A stretch of 64,000 bases of DNA from Mucilaginibacter endophyticus (GTDB lineage: Bacteria; Bacteroidota; Bacteroidia; Sphingobacteriales; Sphingobacteriaceae), in NCBI RefSeq assembly GCF_003351025.1, contig NZ_QPCG01000003.1:698355-762354 (forward strand), given 5' to 3'. Each line of letters begins with the position of its first letter. The stretch's first letter is position 1. The notes under the pieces are model-generated. The model worked only from the letters and a program-made list of their open reading frames with translations. It was not told the DNA's origin and ran no database searches. The position numbers and the translations under genes were made by a program. Below are positions 61,039-64,000 of the stretch, in pieces.

Positions 61039-64000
61039 TTAGTATGATAAATTGATGCCGATGGTGGTAACAACCGGAATTGGGTAAGCATTACCGGGAT
61101 TTTCCGGATCGGGCGCCGTATACGATGAGCTTTTGAACCTAAGCAGGTTTGAAGCCTGAACATAAATTTTTGCTCGTGACAGCTTCAATTTCTTAAGCGC
61201 GTTTTTGAGATCGTAACCCAATTGTACATTCCTGAGCTTAAGGTAGCTGCCCGACTCCAGGAAGTACGTTGATGAACGCCCTTCGTTATTGGCGCCGGCC
61301 ATTGACAAAGCAGGAATAGTTGAAGTTGGGTTTTGTGGTGTCCACGCGTCAAGTACCCTGGTACCCCAGTTGGCACCCGGTGCAAGCGAAGTAAAATCTG
61401 TTAAGCTTTTATAGCTGTTAGAAACCACGCCGCCTTTCACACCCTGGAAGAAGAACGACAGATCGAAGTTTTTATAGTTGATAGTAGTATTTAAGCCGTA
61501 AACAAAATCAGGGTCAGATGTGCCGATGTATTTCTGGTCGTTGTTATCAACTACACCGTTGCCGTCCAAATCGGCATAACGGATACGTCCTAAACCTTTG
61601 CCCGGCTGCTCAGGCGAATTATCAACCTCGGCCTGTGTTGTAAATAAGCCTTCGGCTACCCAGCCATAAAAAGAATGTGGCGTACGGCCAATGATGGTGT
61701 TGGTTGTGCCGTTGCCGGGGTAACCAATAATAGCATTATTAGGCAGGTAAGTAATTTTGAGTGCGTTATGCGATATATTACCGGTTAACGCTATCGACAG
61801 GTCATTATTGATTTGCTTGCTGTAAGATATGATGGCTTCGATACCCTTATTTTGAAGTGAAGCGCCGTTGATCCACTCGTTTCCACCCTCACCTACAACA
61901 CCTAAGTATGGTGGGTTCAATAAAATGTTCTTGGTGTTTTTGATATAGTAATCTAATGAACCGGTGATGGCGCTGCCGAACAAACCGAAATCAATACCAA
62001 AGTTTGATTGTGTGGTGGTTTCCCATTTCAGATCAGGGTTACCGGTTTGGGTAGCCGTAAAGCCCGATGGCAGGGTGCCTGTTCCACGACCGTCAATGTC
62101 ATAGGCGCTGCCTGCGCTTGGGTTCCAGGTAAGGTCTGTAGCGTAGATGGATTGGAACAGAGAATAGGTTGCATATGCAGGAATACTCTGGTTACCGGTT
62201 TGCCCCCAGCTGTAGCGCAGTTTTAAATCAGATATTGCAGGTATAGCTTTCATAAACTTCTCCTGGCTAATGCGCCAGCCTGCTGATGCCGCCGGGAAAT
62301 AAGCATACCTGTTGTTGGCGCCAAACTTACTTGAACCGTCCCTTCTGATGGTACCCGACAACAGGTATTTATCGTTGTAGGTATAGTTTACTTTAGCAAA
62401 ATATGATTGCAGCGCATCAGCGTTTCCGCTACCATTTGCCAGGATGCTTGAAGTACCCTGGGTAAGATAAGCGTAATCAATATCGGCAACTGCCAAACCC
62501 TGTGCACTGGCGTTAAAGCCCTGGTTGTGGTTATTGATACTTTCGGCACCTAACAAGGCATTGATCTTATGCTTGTTGTGCAGGGTAACATCATAGGTTA
62601 ATATATTTTGCCAGGTGAGCGAACCGCTGTAGTCAAAATCGGTATTAACCTGCGCAATGGTGCTTGATAAAAAGCCCGACTGGTATGGTTTCAGCAGGGT
62701 TCTATAATAACTACCGGCATAATCCACGTCAAAACTTGTTTTAAAGTTCAAACCCGGCAAGATATTCAGATCGATATAGGTGCTGCTCAGGATCCTGCCA
62801 AAATTGTTGTGGTTTTGCTGGTTATCATAAATAAGCCTTACCGGGTTCTGGCGGTCATCCATGCCTGCAACGGGGCCGCCCCAGCCACCATTAAAGGTGT
62901 GTACCGGGATTATCGGGTTTTCGATGATAGAAAGATTGGTAATATCACCGGTTGGCAGTATAGCGTCTTTAAAGTAGGTAGCGTTCAGGTTTTCACCAAT
63001 CTTTAAACGACCGTTAAAGAAGTTATAATCAACATTGGCACGGGCCGTTACTTTTTGGCTCCTTGTTTTTTTGATGATACCCTGGTTATCAAAATAACCT
63101 AAAGAAAGGAAAGAGGTACCATTTGGCCCGCCATTAGATGCAGCTATATTGTACTGCTGTAAAACCGATGGCTGCGAAATTTCATCAAACCAGCTCGTAT
63201 TTGCCGACCGCATGGTTTTGGCAGCATCTACAAACTCAGGGATAATTACTTTATTTAAAACCGGATTTTTATAGTCCTTGTTCCAGTCGTATTTATACAC
63301 GCCGTTGGTTGTTGACGGATCATAAGGATTTGCAGCGGCAGGGCCAAACAAATCGTCATTCACTACAGCCTGCCAGTACGCACGACCATGTTGCTCGGTA
63401 TTTAAAACCGAGATCTTGCTATTGTAATATTGAATTGAAGTAGAAGCATCAACATCGATCCTTTTGGTTCCGTTCTTGCCTTTTTTGGTAGTCACAATAA
63501 CTACGCCCGCGGCAGCCCTTGAACCATAGATACTTGCCGCCGATGCATCCTTCAAAACCTGGATCGACTCCACGTCGTTCTGGTTAATCTCCTGCAGGCC
63601 GCGCTGCGTTGGGATTCCGTCAATCACATATAAAGGGTCGCTGCTGATGTTGAGCGTAGTTTGGCCGCGCATCCTTACGGTTACCGAGCCGTTTGGCGAA
63701 CCATCCTGGGTAACGGTTAGGCCTGGTACCCTGCCCTGCAAGGCTTTTATCGGGTTACCTGCCGGGATATTCTGAATATCGGCCATTTTCACTACAGTTA
63801 CAGCGCCGGTGAGGTCTTTCTTTCGCTCGGCGGTATAGCCGGTAACCACTACCTCATTAAGATCATTGGCTCCAAGGTCAAGCACTACGCTTAAATTCTC
63901 GGTATTTTTAATAACAACAGTTATGGCTTTGCTGCCTACGTACGAGAATTTAAGGGTTTGGCCTACAGAAGCCTGAACGCTGAATTTACCCTTGGCATCC
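61039..64000 (-). CDS. SusC/RagA TonB-dependent transporter of the fructan locus (5' end beyond the window)
   Basis: At least 986 codons are visible and the frame stays open to the right window edge, so the signal peptide and first domain are missing. The visible part begins in the carboxypeptidase-like domain (DAKGKFSVQASVGQTLKFSYVGS). It continues with the TonB-box/plug region (NEVVVTGYTAERKKDLTGAV; GNPIKALQGRVPGLTVTQDG; VLKDASAASIYGSRAAAGVVIV) and ends in the last barrel strand (VVTTIGINLSY), whose final residue is Tyr rather than Phe. A GTG near 63885 is internal, not the start. It imports oligosaccharide captured by SusD. Confidence 0.97.
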   Translation of the reverse strand, partial: DAKGKFSVQASVGQTLKFSYVGSKAITVVIKNTENLSVVLDLGANDLNEVVVTGYTAERKKDLTGAVTVVKMADIQNIPAGNPIKALQGRVPGLTVTQDGSPNGSVTVRMRGQTTLNISSDPLYVIDGIPTQRGLQEINQNDVESIQVLKDASAASIYGSRAAAGVVIVTTKKGKNGTKRIDVDASTSIQYYNSKISVLNTEQHGRAYWQAVVNDDLFGPAAANPYDPSTTNGVYKYDWNKDYKNPVLNKVIIPEFVDAAKTMRSANTSWFDEISQPSVLQQYNIAASNGGPNGTSFLSLGYFDNQGIIKKTRSQKVTARANVDYNFFNGRLKIGENLNATYFKDAILPTGDITNLSIIENPIIPVHTFNGGWGGPVAGMDDRQNPVRLIYDNQQNHNNFGRILSSTYIDLNILPGLNFKTSFDVDYAGSYYRTLLKPYQSGFLSSTIAQVNTDFDYSGSLTWQNILTYDVTLHNKHKINALLGAESINNHNQGFNASAQGLAVADIDYAYLTQGTSSILANGSGNADALQSYFAKVNYTYNDKYLLSGTIRRDGSSKFGANNRYAYFPAASAGWRISQEKFMKAIPAISDLKLRYSWGQTGNQSIPAYATYSLFQSIYATDLTWNPSAGSAYDIDGRGTGTLPSGFTATQTGNPDLKWETTTQSNFGIDFGLFGSAITGSLDYYIKNTKNILLNPPYLGVVGEGGNEWINGASLQNKGIEAIISYSKQINNDLSIALTGNISHNALKITYLPNNAIIGYPGNGTTNTIIGRTPHSFYGWVAEGLFTTQAEVDNSPEQPGKGLGRIRYADLDGNGVVDNNDQKYIGTSDPDFVYGLNTTINYKNFDLSFFFQGVKGGVVSNSYKSLTDFTSLAPGANWGTRVLDAWTPQNPTSTIPALSMAGANNEGRSSTYFLESGSYLKLRNVQLGYDLKNALKKLKLSRAKIYVQASNLLRFKSSSYTAPDPENPGNAYPIPVVTTIGINLSY

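Noticed and set aside
1..64000. CRISPR arrays, rRNA genes, insertion-sequence transposases, prophage genes
   Set aside because: I looked for regularly spaced direct repeats, transposase or integrase motifs and rRNA signatures and found none in the window.

Overview
The window looks like chromosome from a soil-type Bacteroidota bacterium of the Sphingobacteriaceae, most like Mucilaginibacter or Pedobacter. This is inferred from the sequence alone. It rests on four SusC/SusD-type uptake loci, an ECF sigma/FecR/STN-receptor cascade, many SPII lipoproteins, sparse Shine-Dalgarno sites, TAnnTTTG-like promoter elements and intergenic palindromic repeats typical of this group. Base composition is moderate except in a visibly AT-richer block around 28.0-34.1 kb.

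Layout. 0-2.8 kb: the end of a SusD gene and a secreted nucleotide pyrophosphatase/phosphodiesterase. 3.0-10.6 kb (minus): an unusual SusCD operon with an F5/8-type C lipoprotein in front and two putative zinc peptidases behind, but no CAZyme; a 700-bp control region above it carries two LacI-like palindromes 84 bp apart. 11.3-19.5 kb: housekeeping and accessory genes (DUF1275, dienelactone hydrolase, DUF4342, Gfo/Idh/MocA oxidoreductase, M19 dipeptidase, DoxX, BlaI/BlaR1 pair, AlkD-like protein). 19.8-27.9 kb (minus): ECF sigma, FecR, STN-containing SusC, SusD and calcineurin-like phosphoesterase, with a candidate antisense small RNA (plus strand) between fecR and susC.

28.3-34.15 kb (plus) is the most striking block: a compact five-gene operon encoding a patatin phospholipase, a SLOG-like protein, a TIR-TPR protein, a second TIR protein and a KGGVGR-type ParA-like ATPase with a membrane anchor, closed by a terminator. 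It has the parts of a nucleotide-signal abortive-infection system (Thoeris/CBASS-like logic), but no cyclase, SIR2 or known Thoeris arrangement is present.

34.7-49.3 kb: alginate-lyase-like lipoprotein, cytoplasmic HtrA-like protease, nucleoside deaminase, TetR-controlled alpha/beta hydrolase, PQQ-type sugar dehydrogenase, MarC, small stress/detoxification genes (SnoaL-like, SRPBCC, azoreductase), a DGPF/ECF42-type sigma pair, a DUF5009 acyltransferase, and a tyrosinase overlapping a DUF2182 membrane protein. A tRNA-Asn lies at 49.8 kb. 50.2-54.5 kb holds a 1442-residue membrane protein that joins a Cache-like sensor to a STAND-like P-loop region. 56.1-64.0 kb (minus) is a fructan-type utilisation locus: GH32, GH172 (DUF2961), SusD and a SusC that runs off the right edge.
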